NCBI GenBank assembly: GCA_963724735.1
Contig: CAVRVX010000006.1
Coordinates: 20,561-84,560, forward strand
Source: Rhodoplanes sp963724735
GTDB taxonomy: Bacteria > Pseudomonadota > Alphaproteobacteria > Rhizobiales > Xanthobacteraceae
Direction: 5' to 3'
Length of the DNA stretch: 64,000 bases
Position 1 is the stretch's first letter, and the number at the start of each line of letters is the position of its first letter. Under the pieces are notes generated by a model that worked only from the letters and a program-made list of their open reading frames with translations, was not told the origin of the DNA and made no database searches. Position numbers and translations under genes: made by a program. Of the stretch, positions 27,498 through 36,862 are shown in pieces.

Positions 27498-27968
27498 ATG
27501 TGGTTTGGTGGAAATGGCCCGCGAACGCTGAAAAGCCCGAGCGGAATGACGCGTGCCGAAATCGCATCAGCGGTCGAGCAGATCGTCGCTGCAGTTGCCG
27601 ATGAGTACGGGCTCGTGGAAGCAAAGGATGCCGTAACGCTCCGCAGCAGTCTGCATGATGACCTCGGTATGGACGAAGTAGACCTGATCGAGGTGGTATT
27701 CCGCGCAGAGGAGCGGTTCCGCGTTTCTTTGCCGGACGATGACATCGGCCTGTCGTCCACCGTGAGCGACATCGTCGCGCGCATAGCCGCGCGGCTGAGG
27801 GAGCAAGAAGCACCGTTGGCGTTGCCGCAGGTGATCAACGCGGCGCGGGACAACGCGCCTGAGGTGGAGCAGGCTGCAAGCGTGTTGATCAGTCCCGACC
27901 AAGTCCCTTCGATTGCAGAATTCAAGGATATGGGGGATATGCGCCACCTCGTGCTTAAGACTAATTGA
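27498..27968 (+). CDS. Acyl-carrier-protein-like protein lacking the phosphopantetheine serine
   Basis: A 156-residue protein. Residues about 17-105 match the acyl carrier fold: SSLHDDLGMDEVDLIEVVFR then AEERFRVSLPDDDIGLSSTV and DIVARIAARL, corresponding to helices I-IV of ACP. At the site where ACPs have D-S-L, this protein has D-E-V, so the serine that takes the 4'-phosphopantetheine arm is replaced by Glu. A C-terminal tail of about 50 residues follows. No ketosynthase or acyl-ligase gene is nearby. It may be a degenerate or structural ACP. GAGGT precedes the ATG. Confidence 0.68.
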   Translation: MWFGGNGPRTLKSPSGMTRAEIASAVEQIVAAVADEYGLVEAKDAVTLRSSLHDDLGMDEVDLIEVVFRAEERFRVSLPDDDIGLSSTVSDIVARIAARLREQEAPLALPQVINAARDNAPEVEQAASVLISPDQVPSIAEFKDMGDMRHLVLKTN

Positions 27969-28149
27969 CTCGTGTGAACAAAATAGGAACATTGTCTCGC
28001 CCGAGCTTACAGGCAGCGGGCACACGCTGATCTGAATGAACGAATGGGCAGAGTGACCTCTGGGCCAGGGGACCATGACCCTTACCCAGGCGGGTGGACT
28101 TTGTTCGATCTCGAACAAGCGCAGCAATGACAGCAATCACGAGTTTCGT

Positions 28150-28717
28150 CCGCAAGACGCCAGCAGCCTCACTGCGGACCTATTTCAACCGGATCGGCAC
28201 CGGCCGAACAAGCTCTGGGTGTCCGATTTCACCTGTGTTGCCACCTGGAGCGGCTTCGTTTATGTCGCGTTCGTCATCGACGTCTATGCCCGACGGATCG
28301 TGGGCTGGCGGGCCAGCCGCACCGCTTCGGCGGGCTTTGTCCTCGACGCGCTGGAGCAGGCGCTTCATGCCCGCCGGCCGGTCGACGGCGGCTTGGTCCA
28401 TCACTCCGATCGCGGCGCCCAGTACGTCTCGATCAAATACAGCGAGCGGCTCGCCGAGGCCGGCATCGAGCCTTCGGTCGGCAGTGTGGGAGATTCCTAG
28501 AAACGCGCTCGCCGAAACACTGATCGGCCTGTTCAAGACCGAGGTCATCCATCGGCGTGGCCCATGGCGGTCGTTCGACGCCGTCGAATACGCCACGCTC
28601 GAATGGGTGGACTGGTTCAACAACCGCCGACTCCTGGAGCCGATCGGCAACATCCCGCCAGCCGAGGCGGAAGCGAACTACTACGCGGCCCTTGAGGAGC
28701 CCAGGATGGCCGCGTAG
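28150..28717 (+). pseudogene. IS3-family transposase (OrfB) remnant, frameshifted
   Basis: Encodes the C-terminal integrase core of an IS3-type OrfB: RPNKLWVSDFTCVATWSGFV (first Asp), HHSDRGAQYVSIKYSERL (second Asp), and, after a shift, ALAETLIGLFKTEVI (the Glu) and WVDWFNNRRLLEPIGNIPPA. The D-D-E pieces are in two frames; the GDSYDN stretch is damaged by what looks like a 2-base loss near 28497. OrfA and the OrfB N-terminus are missing. The element ends are not clear. Confidence 0.85.
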
Positions 28718-28944
28718 TTCTCAACAATAATAGCCTCCGGAAAATTCGGAGCAGTCCAGCATCTTTGAAGCCGCCGCTTTGGTGTGGACGTATCTGCGAT
28801 CGAGCGGCGGCGCTCCTCCGTTCTGAGTCAGTATGCCGCATCGATTCCTGTTCAGCCGCTCGTGTGATTCAATCGTCCGACACTCGGTCGCTACACGGCC
28901 GGACATTCACAAGACATAGGTCGCGCGATCAGTGCGAGAGGAAC

Positions 28945-29617
28945 GTGCGCGAGCGTATCGGTGTCGCACTTTCGTACTTGAGCCTCGCCGTTGTGCCGCT
29001 CTATGGCGCCTCTGGGGAGGGGCAGCCAGCGCCGAACGTTCCGGCAGTGTCGACACCTGCCGCCCGCGACGCCTCGCGCGTTGAGAGCTTTCGCTCGCGC
29101 CTGCAGGAGCAGCAAAAGGCGCTGCAGTCACTCGGGGAGAAAATCTCCGCCTTGGTGGATCGCCTCAAAGGCGATGTCCGAAGCGACGGTAGAAAGCCGG
29201 ATGACGGAGGTGCGAGGTCTGCGGGAGGACTTGGTGCGAATGGGCACCCTGCTGCAGCCCGACGCGCCGTTCTCACAGGGCCTCGACCAGTTTCAGAGCT
29301 GGATTTCCGCGCAGATGGCTCGCGTCAACAGCCAGCGCGCGACGCTCGGCCCGGAGTTCGCGCAAGAGCTCGTCGCCCGGTATCAGGAGTATCAGCAGGA
29401 AGTAACCCGAGGGCGAGCGGCGGTCGCCAACCATTCCAGCGCGATCGACGCGGCGCTCAAGGATCTGACGACGGCCGAAATGCGCGCCGCCGAGATGCTG
29501 ATGGCCGAAGACGCGGCAGCCGCCACCAAACAGCTCCTGAGTGTGATCGACGAGATCGGTCAAACGATCACGGATATTCGCAACAACCTCCAGAAGCTCG
29601 GGATCGCCGGGGTCTGA
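28945..29617 (+). pseudogene. Exported coiled-coil protein, frameshifted (first of a pair)
   Basis: A GTG at 28945 behind GAGAGGAAC starts a frame with a signal-like segment (IGVALSYLSLAVVPLYGA), a Pro-rich linker and a helical part (FRSRLQEQQKALQSLGEKIS). Near 29170 the sensible sequence moves to another frame (ESRMTEVRGLREDLVRMGTL, then GLDQFQSWISAQMARVNSQR) and continues as Ala/Glu/Gln-rich coiled coil to 29617. No known domain. One indel separates the halves. The next gene starts 11 bases on and is of similar style. Confidence 0.55.
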
Positions 29618-29628
29618 AGGGGGTTATC

Positions 29629-30347
29629 GTGCGCGCACGACTTATCGCAGTACTCATGGCTGGCGCGACCGTTATCGGTGCAAGCCCGGGGACACCGCAG
29701 GACCGGACGGCTGCACAATCGCCCCAGATCGCGGGCCAAAGCGCCATAGCGCCCCTGCCGCAGTTCGTAGAGCAAATACCCGACGGCGCGGTATTGATCG
29801 ATTTCTACAAGGCCGCGCGAACCGTCGCCGATGTCGAAGCGGCAAACGCGAAAGTCAAAGATCAGGTCGTGAGAGCGCAGGCCGTCGCCTCTGATCTTGT
29901 GCGGCTGCACGACGCCAAGATGAACGGGTGCGAAGATGTGGAGCAGTCTCACCTTGAAGCGACCGCTGCCAAGGCGAGGCGTTCTCCGATACGCTAGCGC
30001 GCATCGACGGCGAACTCACGAAATCTCTCGCCGCGATGCGCCAGAGCGTGGCAGCTGAGCGATCAACCTCAACCAGGGCGAAGGACGACGTGAACCGCTA
30101 TACCGTGGCGGCGCACGAATTTGGTAAGCTCAATCTGCTGACCCAGGAGCTGGTGAAAGCGATCCTGGGCGTCAAACGGAGTATCCGCACTGCGGCGGAT
30201 TCGTGCATGCCGACCCCGATCCCGCCGCTGTTCGCCAACGGCGGCACGCCCCGGAGCAGGGTGGTCTCGGTCAGCCGACCGCCGCCAGCGCGCAGACGGC
30301 CGGCGAATGCTCCGGCAAGACGAGCTCCGTTCTTTCCTCGGTTCTAG
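29629..30347 (+). pseudogene. Exported helical protein, frameshifted (second of a pair)
   Basis: A GTG at 29629 with GAAGGGGG upstream starts RARLIAVLMAGATVIGASPG, a signal peptide, then LPQFVEQIPDGAVLIDFYKA and VADVEAANAKVKDQVVRAQA. The frame breaks near 29972, and the helical sequence resumes in the next frame as AFSDTLARIDGELTKSLAAM and KLNLLTQELVKAILGVKRSI up to at least 30190. No known family. Together with the gene before it, this looks like a two-gene envelope module that has decayed. The last 50 codons of the frame are Arg/Pro-rich and may not be native. Confidence 0.5.
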
Positions 30348-30546
30348 CAGCTCTTATCAGCGACAGCCCGTCGATTTATATCGGGAATTGCACACCAGCA
30401 TAATCGTCAGTCAATGCCCGTTACAGGAGAATAACGCAGCACACAATCAGCGCGCGGGGCAAACGTAATCTGGCTTTCGGTGCAGGGTACGGACTTGGGT
30501 GGCTGGTCGTCAGCGTTGCAACAGGCTTGCTTAAACAAAGATGCGC

Positions 30547-31185
30547 TCAGATATGCCGAGCGAATCGTCTCATCCCCGGAACGCCCATCGCGACCTCGAA
30601 CTCCGGAGCACGGGTTTCCTCCGCGAATGTGAAGTGCGCCTTCGCATAAGCGCGTTCGGCGCGGGTATTGCCTATAAGGAAACTCACCTGCGCACGTTTG
30701 AAGCCCGCCGAGCGGGCGACGTCCAATTCCTTTTCTAGCAGGGCTTGCGTAACGCCCGTGCCGCGGAAATCCGGGTTCGTGGCGACATTTTCAATTGTCC
30801 ACGCGCCATGTTCGCTGCTCATGACTGAGAGGATGAAGGCGCCGCGCGGCCAGTGCCGCGTCTGCTCTTCCTTGTCAATACCCATCTTGTCGGACGCTTC
30901 GGCCATGGCGGCGGCGGACGCGGCATAGACAAATTCATCACCAAAGCCGCACATCGCGGAGGCCGCGACGCCATCTACTTCGGCGACGTGGAACAGCGAC
31001 CAGTGGCACCACGAGCGAGCGGTTGCGAGCGTGAGGTGCTTGGCAAATTCGACAACGAACGCGTCGTCACGCCGAAGCACGATGTCGAACCATCCGCGGC
31101 TCAGCTGGCTACGCGCCGCTATAACGCAAGCCCAGCCAAGAAATTCGGCGTCGCTCGGCTCTACGGGGCGAAGGACCATAGTCAT
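30547..31185 (-). CDS. GNAT family N-acetyltransferase
   Basis: A protein of about 212 residues of the GCN5-related acetyltransferase fold. The acetyl-CoA loop is in NVATNPDFRGTGVTQALLEK (R-G-T-G-V) and the C-terminal FLIGNTRAERAYAKAHFTF is typical of motif B. The N-terminal half is longer than usual and has a Trp/Cys-containing insert. The start is the ATG at 31185 (MTMVLRPVEPSDAEF); the ribosome site is weak. The acceptor substrate is unknown. Confidence 0.8.
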   Translation of the reverse strand: MTMVLRPVEPSDAEFLGWACVIAARSQLSRGWFDIVLRRDDAFVVEFAKHLTLATARSWCHWSLFHVAEVDGVAASAMCGFGDEFVYAASAAAMAEASDKMGIDKEEQTRHWPRGAFILSVMSSEHGAWTIENVATNPDFRGTGVTQALLEKELDVARSAGFKRAQVSFLIGNTRAERAYAKAHFTFAEETRAPEFEVAMGVPGMRRFARHI

Positions 31186-31368
31186 AGGCACTACTAGATG
31201 CGACCTTGAGGGTAGCCGAAGAAGGGCAGACAGTTCGACTGGCGATACATACTTGCGAGAGAATTGCACTCCGCGAGTTTTCGGTGCCGCTCAGCCATGA
31301 CCAAGCCTCGGCGAGAGGTTTCTTGCATTCGTTGGCGATGGATGTCGGTTGCGCACCTCAAAAACACG

Positions 31369-31716
31369 TTACAGCAGGGCTCCCGGCACGAAGCACAGTA
31401 CGTTCCAGGAGCCGCTGCTCAATGCCCATGTCGCGCAGAGAATTGGCTCGCCAACGGGATTGCCACGATTAGTAATCACACGGTCTGGCGGGATGTCGAT
31501 CCACCTCCCGTCAGGGGCCCGGGCCTGCCAGTGATCGTCCGACAGGTGCGCTTCCGTGCGAAGGCAGTCCGCCTCATCACAGCAAAATCTGCCTTCCGGG
31601 GAGCGCAGATCGCGGAACCATTGGCGGGTCGCCGGGGACACGTCTTCGTACTGCCCGTAATCGCGCGCAAGTGTCGTTGGGCTTGCGAGGAGCAACCATA
31701 GCAGAATGGTTCTCAT
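31369..31716 (-). CDS. Small exported Cys-containing protein
   Basis: A 115-residue protein with a signal peptide (MRTILLWLLLASPTTLA). The mature part has the pattern of a small rhizobial exported family: PATRQWFRDLRSPEGRFCCD, DDHWQARAPDGRWIDIPPDR and RGNPVGEPILCATW, then CFVPGALL at the end. Conserved Cys pairs suggest disulfides. Function unknown. The ATG at 31716 is chosen because it begins the signal peptide. Confidence 0.72.
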   Translation of the reverse strand: MRTILLWLLLASPTTLARDYGQYEDVSPATRQWFRDLRSPEGRFCCDEADCLRTEAHLSDDHWQARAPDGRWIDIPPDRVITNRGNPVGEPILCATWALSSGSWNVLCFVPGALL

Positions 31717-32053
31717 GCAAGTGCGAGCGCGCCGCACGTCACCTCGCGCATCGGCGAGCGACAAATGACGATACTCGGCTCCGCAGTTCTTCATAGCAAG
31801 ACACATAATTTGGGATCATCGGCTTCGCGACGGTAGCGTCCCGCCTCAACCGATTTTGATGCCTGTTCCGGTCCCACAATAAATTGGCGCAGGATTTGGC
31901 CATACGCAGATCGCCGCAGCATCGCGGCGGAGAAGCCGGTGCGGGCACCTTCAGAGCCAGAACGGCGCAAGCCGCCTGCGCCAGCCAAGGCAGGCCGGAG
32001 GCCACAGGGCCGCACCAGCAGGCGCGCGTGAGAGTGAGCCTCTCTTGCAGTGT
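31717..32053. other. 337-base divergent intergenic region
   Basis: Separates the divergent exported-protein gene and the GNAT gene. No recognisable protein or RNA. Overlapping open frames on both strands lack family features. Confidence 0.4.
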
Positions 32054-32533
32054 ATGCGTCGCCCGCAAGTCACGCTTCGCCGGTTGCGACCGTATACAGC
32101 AGACGATGAGGAAGACATAATCCAATTGTGGCGGCGCGCGTGGCAAAAGGCGACGCCGCGGATAAATTTTGAGAAGCGATTCGGGGATCGGCAAAAACAT
32201 TGGAAGATGAAAATCCTGTCGGAAGCGCCGAAAACGATGACCATAGTAGCCGAGTGGCGTGGCGATGTGGTCGGTTTTATGAGCATCGATTGGGAAACAG
32301 GCTATCTCCATCAGCTTGTCGTAGCGTCAGAGTTCTGGAGAAGCAGCGTCGGAGAATTGTTACTCTCCGAGGCGAAGTGGCTTTCACCGACCGGCGTCGA
32401 TCTGGATGTGGACCCCAACAACGGTCACGCCGTGCGCTTTTTCGAGAAGCACAAATTCATGAAAACAGGGGACGTTAAAAATGAGCCGGATGGGCCTATC
32501 CAGAATATGCAGTGGCGCCCGGAAAACCCCTAA
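32054..32533 (+). CDS. GNAT family N-acetyltransferase
   Basis: A 159-residue acetyltransferase: LRRLRPYTADDEEDIIQLWR at the N-terminus, TIVAEWRGDVVGFMSID in the beta3-beta4 region, YLHQLVVASEFWRSSVGELL with the acetyl-CoA loop (weakly conserved, W-R-S-S-V-G), and NNGHAVRFFEKHKFMKTGD, the classical C-terminal N-x-x-A-x-x-F-Y/F-x-K-x-G-F-type stretch. The ATG at 32054 is preferred over a TTG nine bases upstream. A hairpin plus T-run follows it. Confidence 0.82.
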   Translation: MRRPQVTLRRLRPYTADDEEDIIQLWRRAWQKATPRINFEKRFGDRQKHWKMKILSEAPKTMTIVAEWRGDVVGFMSIDWETGYLHQLVVASEFWRSSVGELLLSEAKWLSPTGVDLDVDPNNGHAVRFFEKHKFMKTGDVKNEPDGPIQNMQWRPENP

Positions 32534-32564
32534 CCCGCTTCTCGCGGGGTTCCTAATACTCAAA

Positions 32565-32591
32565 AGCGTACCGTAACGGTAGGCTTTTTTC
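32565..32591 (+). terminator. Rho-independent terminator after the GNAT gene
   Basis: AGCGTACC and GGTAGGCT form a stem (one G/G mismatch) around a GTAAC loop, followed directly by six T. A second small hairpin (AACCCGC...GCGGGGTT) precedes it at 32532-32551. Confidence 0.75.
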
Positions 32592-32806
32592 CGTGATTGA
32601 CTGCGTCGCCACGGACGCGAGCAGCCTCACCTCCACGTCCACCGTCATCATCGAAGTCGCAATCGCGGACACGGCCCCCTATGTTGCACTAACGCTCTGC
32701 ACCGCAACGATCGACTCTCGACTGGGGACACCACACCGTGCTCCGAGGAGGACGACGAGAAGGTGTTTGTTGTATTATGTGCGCGAGCAGGCAGCGGAGC
32801 CACCAA

Positions 32807-33004
32807 TTGACAATCACCGAATCCAAGAGCCTCAAGAAGGGCACTCGCGTATTTTGGCACGGCGACGCCGCTGATGGTGGCATTGTCACCAAGACGAATT
32901 GGGCTGCGGTCACGATAGCTTGGGATAATGGACACGTGGCCAGCGTGTACCACGGAGACATGCGCGAAATCGAGCGAGCGCCGACACGGTTGCGAATTGT
33001 GTAA
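32807..33004 (+). CDS. Small hypothetical protein
   Basis: A 65-residue frame from a TTG: LTITESKSLKKGTRVFWHGD, then GGIVTKTNWAAVTIAWDNGH and ASVYHGDMREIERA. The sequence looks like a small beta-barrel (SH3-like) with alternating hydrophobic strands. Start uncertain (ATGs further upstream add Arg/Cys-rich sequence). Function unknown. Confidence 0.5.
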   Translation: MTITESKSLKKGTRVFWHGDAADGGIVTKTNWAAVTIAWDNGHVASVYHGDMREIERAPTRLRIV

Positions 33005-33097
33005 ACACGATGCTCGACGCCACGAACGCTACTGCGAGCGGCGAGGCCTCGGCACACGTCTCATAGGACGGTCAGCTTTCATGAGCACATCGAAGTA

Positions 33098-34649
33098 GTC
33101 ATCCGTGAAGAACGGGGTTTTCACGCCGGTTTGGGCTGAGCTTGGGCTGCGAGCGCGGCGAGGGCGAGCAGGGTTCTGAGCAACAAAAAGCTGAGCCAGC
33201 GGATCAAGCGGCGGAAGTTGTAGCCGACGGCGGCGAGGATGGCGTTGACGGCGTCGCCGCTTGCATGGGCGAGGTAATTGCGGCGCATGCGGTGGTCGTC
33301 CTTGAGATGGCCGATTACCGGCTCGATCGCCGAGCGGCGCCGGAACTCGCGTTTGATCTGCTCTGTCATGCGCCGTTTCTGGCCGGCGACATAGACCTTG
33401 AACTTGTGCTCGGGCGGAGCGTTGTGGCCGCGATAGCCGGCGTCGGCGAGGGCGCGGTCGAGCGTGTTGCCGATCAGCGCCTCCATCGCCGGGATGACGG
33501 CGGCGAGCGTATGCCCGTCGTAAGGGTTGCCGGGCAGCGTTGCGACATGGGCGACGAACTGGCCGCCGGCGGAATGCTTCACTGTCGTCGCGACGCTGAC
33601 CTTCACCCCGAACTCATACGGCTTGTGCGCCTTGCCTTTGCCGATGCACTCCACCTCGGGCGCATGCAGCGAATAGACCTTGCGGCCGCGCTGGCGGCGA
33701 TCCTGCGCCAGCACCCGCTCGGCGAGATGGAGCGGCTTGACGAAGGCCTCGCGCAGTTTCTCCTGGCCCACGCTCTTGCGGCGGATGTCGCGGATGACGC
33801 GGCCGAATAGGTCCTGAGCTTGCGCAGCGCCTTGCCGGCGCGCTTGAACTGGTGGGCATGGGCGTAGCGCTGATGCTTGATCAGCGCGAACTTGCCGACC
33901 CGGGCGTAAGACTGGCGCAAGACGACGCCGAGCTTCTTCGCAAGCCGCACCAGCCGTTCGCGCGCGCGATGGAGGAGCCTGGCGTCGGTCGGGAACGCCA
34001 CCGCCTTCTCCTGCACGGTGGTGTCGATCACCACGCGCGACAGATCGGAGGGCTTCATCGCCTCGGTGCGGGCGGCGGTGGCGAGGCTCTCCTGCAACAG
34101 GGCAGCCAGCCGCTCCGCCCCATGCGCTGGCGCCAGCGAGTCAGTGAGGAGCGGTCGAAGGGGAGCCGGTGCTGAAAGAACGCCTCGCCGCAAAAATATT
34201 GGAAATACGGGTTCTCGATCCAGCGCTCGCACAGCCCCTCGTCGGACAGATCATAGCTGTGCTTGAGGATGGCGAGCCCCGCCATCAGCCGCGTCGGCAA
34301 GGGCGGATGACCAGGCTTGTCGGTATAGACCGCACCGAACTCACGCTCCAGAAACGACCAGTCGATCGCTCGCGCCAGCCTGGCGAGCGCATGGCCAAGG
34401 TCGATGATCTGGTCGAGCCGCGAGCGGAACAGGTCCTGCTCGCCCGTCTCCCGGCGCTCCTTCGGCCGCATCGCAAAACCCTCCGCCGCGTCTCAGGCGA
34501 AGGAAACACAGACCTCGATTCGCAGGAATCCCGCCCGCGCATTTTGCAAGAAAACCGACCGCCAATCCCCAAAAAACCGCGAATCCCAATACGCCAAAAC
34601 CTCCGATTAGCCCCGTGGCCCAAGGCGTTCTGAACTCTTCACGGACGAC
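33098..34649 (-). mobile_element. Insertion sequence, IS5/IS1182-like, copy 1 (complete, 1,552 bp)
   Basis: Ends are inverted repeats GTCATCCGTGAAGA (left) and GTCGTCCGTGAAGA (right, minus strand), 13 of 14 identical. It is flanked by the exact 6-bp target duplication GAAGTA at 33092-33097 and 34650-34655. One transposase gene, now frameshifted. A truncated second copy lies in opposite orientation at 37931-38703. Confidence 0.85.
33121..34471 (-). pseudogene. IS5/IS1182-like transposase, two frameshifts
   Basis: The protein starts RPKERRETGEQDLFRSRLDQ and has SFLEREFGAVYTDKPGHPPL, a DUF772-like N-terminal domain (WIENPYFQYFCGE), then SDLSRVVIDTTVQEKAVAFP with the first DDE Asp, AHKPYEFGVKVSVATT, LADAGYRGHN with the second Asp, and RRRSAIEPVIGHLKDDHRMR with the Glu. 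These pieces are in three frames. One G is missing after RQRMG (near 34129), and one C is missing near 33811 where copy 2 reads CTATCTCGG. A normal single-ORF transposase of about 450 residues is thus broken; the copy looks inactive. Confidence 0.85.
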
Positions 34650-34820
34650 GAAGTAATCGCTGTTCGCGAAAGGCAAGTCGGCTCTGTTCATGCCGCACAG
34701 GGCGCACACGGTGTTTGCATCGGTGTGGCAGCTACCCGCAGGCGCTTCCCATGCGATCGCGTCGCACCTAGCGCACCGCGCAAACCGGCGGTCGTCTTCC
34801 CCGTTGCCCCGATAGCCCAT

Positions 34821-35123
34821 TGTGATCTCGACTTAATCACATCAATTCGACGACTGCGCGGCGCAACAACATAGACTTTGGGGAAACGCGCTAATTGGCG
34901 CGATATCTCCCATGCTCCCAGTACCGCGAATTGGTCGCCGTGAAACTACGCATCCGCTCCTTACAGAGCGGTGAACGCTGGGTTAATTATGGTTCACTTT
35001 GGCGCGGCGGTTACGAATAATTAATAGAACAAAAAGGTCGACGGGAGGCGCCAAATGTGAGCCCCGATCTTGCCTACATTGCCCTCTAAGTGACTTTGAT
35101 TACGGCCGAAAGCAGGGGGTTGT
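34821..35123. other. 303-base intergenic region
   Basis: Divergent gap between the split zinc-ribbon gene and the 82-residue protein. It has A+T-rich stretches (about 34980-35040) that could hold promoters. No gene or RNA recognised. Confidence 0.4.
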
Positions 35124-35372
35124 ATGCGCGTCAAGAAACATGAGAAGAGCTACATCGTCGAACTTGAGGACGGCTCGTCGTGGCGGATTTGGCCGGGCGA
35201 TCTCGCGATTCCGTTACTCTGGATGTCATCGACCCGGCTTGCGGTCTCCGAAATCAATGGCGAGTGTTGGACGCACGTCTTGATCGATCGTTTGCATGGG
35301 ACATGCGTTCGCGTCATCGAAGCAGCGTCGGAATGGATTCCCGAGAAGATTGAAGCATCATTGGTAAGCTGA
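35124..35372 (+). CDS. Small hypothetical protein
   Basis: An 82-residue protein: MRVKKHEKSYIVELEDGSSW, RIWPGDLAIPLLWMSSTRLA and CWTHVLIDRLHGTCVRVIEA. It looks like a small all-beta domain with a short C-terminal helix. ATG at 35124 follows a GGGGG-containing stretch. No family recognised. Confidence 0.55.
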   Translation: MRVKKHEKSYIVELEDGSSWRIWPGDLAIPLLWMSSTRLAVSEINGECWTHVLIDRLHGTCVRVIEAASEWIPEKIEASLVS

Positions 35373-35550
35373 TGAAACGAGAATCCGATCGTGCCAGCAT
35401 TCGGTCCGACTTATTTCCAATTTCTACCGTCTGAGTGGAGATTCAGGTCAAGGCTACATAGGAGATTGGGAAATGGCCCTCACCACCACCCAAATTGCAC
35501 CAATCGCGGCCCTCGTTGCCGGCATTTTGATTTTGATAATGCCGAATGTA

Positions 35551-36691
35551 TACCCCGTTCACGTCATGACCCGAAAATCCTTTGGGTTGATGACGCGGAA
35601 ATTGTCGGTGACCGAATCACAAAGGTCCGCCCAATTCCCGGAACCTTTTCACGCAGAAAACTGAGCGTCGCATCGGCGAACTAGGCGCAAGTTGCGTAGC
35701 ACTTGTTGTGAGTGACGTTTCTGTGCATAAGGCCCCATAACCGTTCGATCGGGTTCAAGTGCGGGCAATACGTTGGGATGAAGTGCAGCTTGATACGTCG
35801 TCCCGGCAGGGCCAACCATTCCTGCACGAGCTTGGCATGATGATAACGCGCGTTGTCCAAGAAAACATGGATGAGCGCCAGCATCGGATAGAGCGCCTCG
35901 ATCGATTGCAGCAGCCTGATCGTCGAGGCGGCGTCGATGGTCAGGGCCTCGATCATCCGGGTTTGTCCGGTCTCCAGGTCGATCGCGCCGTGAATGTTGA
36001 TGCGTTGACGCCCGCTCGTCTGCTCGATCGCGAGCTTCTCTTGGCTCGGCGCCCAGCAGCCGACAGGCCGCGCCGCATGGGTCGGATGCACGGCGTCCGC
36101 AAACAGCACGGCCTCGTCGTCGCCCAAGGAATTCAGCAGCTTTTCGTAGCCCTCAATGAAAGCCTTCTGCTTTTCTTCGTCGAGCTTGCGCGGGATGACA
36201 TTGGGTTTGTGATATTCGAGCCCCAGGCGATGCAACAACGCGATCAGTCCTGACCGGCCTTCGTAAACGACGCCGAATTCATTCTCGATCCAGGCGCCGA
36301 CCTGGCGCGTTGTGCGCGGTAAGGCCGTGGCGACCCAGGCTTTCAGCTTTTCCTGTTGCTCGCCGCTCAACTGGCAAGCGCTGCCCTCGTAGCTGAAGTT
36401 CGTCAACCCCTCGATCCCATCCTCTTCATACAGGCGATACCAAGTGCGGATGGTGTCGTCGTCCAGCAACAGGACCTTCGCAATCGCCTCGCAGCTCATC
36501 CCATCGTCTAGCAACACCAGCGCGTTCGCACGTCGGGCCAGACGATGAGCGGCCGACCCGTCCCGAGCCAACTCGATCAGGTTTTGCCGCGATTCTATGT
36601 CCAGAAAGCCGGGCCGTATCATCCGTTCGGTAAAATCCGGATCGCGCCGTTTGGCAAGGGGGGTCTTCGGATTCTCGCGGAAGTTGAAGTA
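35551..36691 (-). mobile_element. IS630-family element (1,141 bp)
   Basis: Inserted at TA with the TA duplicated at 35549-35550 and 36692-36693, as expected for IS630/Tc1-mariner relatives. Ends show weak imperfect inverted similarity. It carries one transposase gene on the minus strand, damaged near its 3' end. Confidence 0.85.
35559..36622 (-). pseudogene. IS630-family transposase, nonsense plus frameshift near the C-terminus
   Basis: The N-terminal helix-turn-helix (SCEAIAKVLLLDDDTIRTWY) and DDE core are visible: DDEAVLFADAVHPTHAARPV, then ALIHVFLDNARYHHAKLVQE and the C-terminal HFIPTYCPHLNPIERLWGLM with the Glu. The uninterrupted frame gives 313 residues and stops after KCYATCA. The same frame resumes (FADATLSFLREKVPG), then a 1-base shift leads to NWADLCDSVTDNFRVINPKD and FRVMT-stop, the usual IS630 end. 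The core triad is intact, so partial activity cannot be ruled out. Confidence 0.88.
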
Positions 36692-36862
36692 TATTGAACT
36701 ACATCGTCGCCATCTACCTCATCGTGGTTGGCTTAATAGGGCTCAATGACATCTACCATTTCATAAAGTAATTCGGGCTTTTGCTACAGTCCGCAGATGC
36801 ACCATCGACTACGTTGCATACCGATAGGTTCGTCCTACCTCTGAATGTGCGTTGCGGCGCTC

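Larger units (their letters stand above)
33029..34820 (-). pseudogene. Zinc-ribbon protein gene split by an IS
   Basis: The 5' part (ATG at 34820) encodes RRFARCARCDAIAWEAPAGS and CALCGMNRADLPFANSDYF. The 3' part at 33029-33097 encodes YFDVLMKADRPMRRVPRPRR and ends SQ-stop. An IS of 1,552 bases lies between them, flanked by the exact 6-bp duplication TACTTC (minus strand). Removing the IS and one repeat restores one frame of about 80 codons ending ...DYFDVLMKADRP. The rebuilt protein has two CxxC knuckles and is a paralogue of the intact 72-residue protein at 37422-37640, which ends DYFDIVMRAGRP. Confidence 0.82.
35473..36771 (+). pseudogene. DUF3096 membrane protein gene split by an IS630 element
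   Basis: The 5' part (ATG 35473) reads ALTTTQIAPIAALVAGILIL then IMPNV. The 3' part after the IS reads LNYIVAIYLIVVGLIGLNDI then YHFIK-stop at 36771. Deleting 35551-36691 plus one TA gives a single frame of 51 codons, the exact size and sequence style of DUF3096, a very small two-helix membrane protein family common in Proteobacteria. Function unknown. The insertion is at TA, the IS630 target. Confidence 0.88.
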
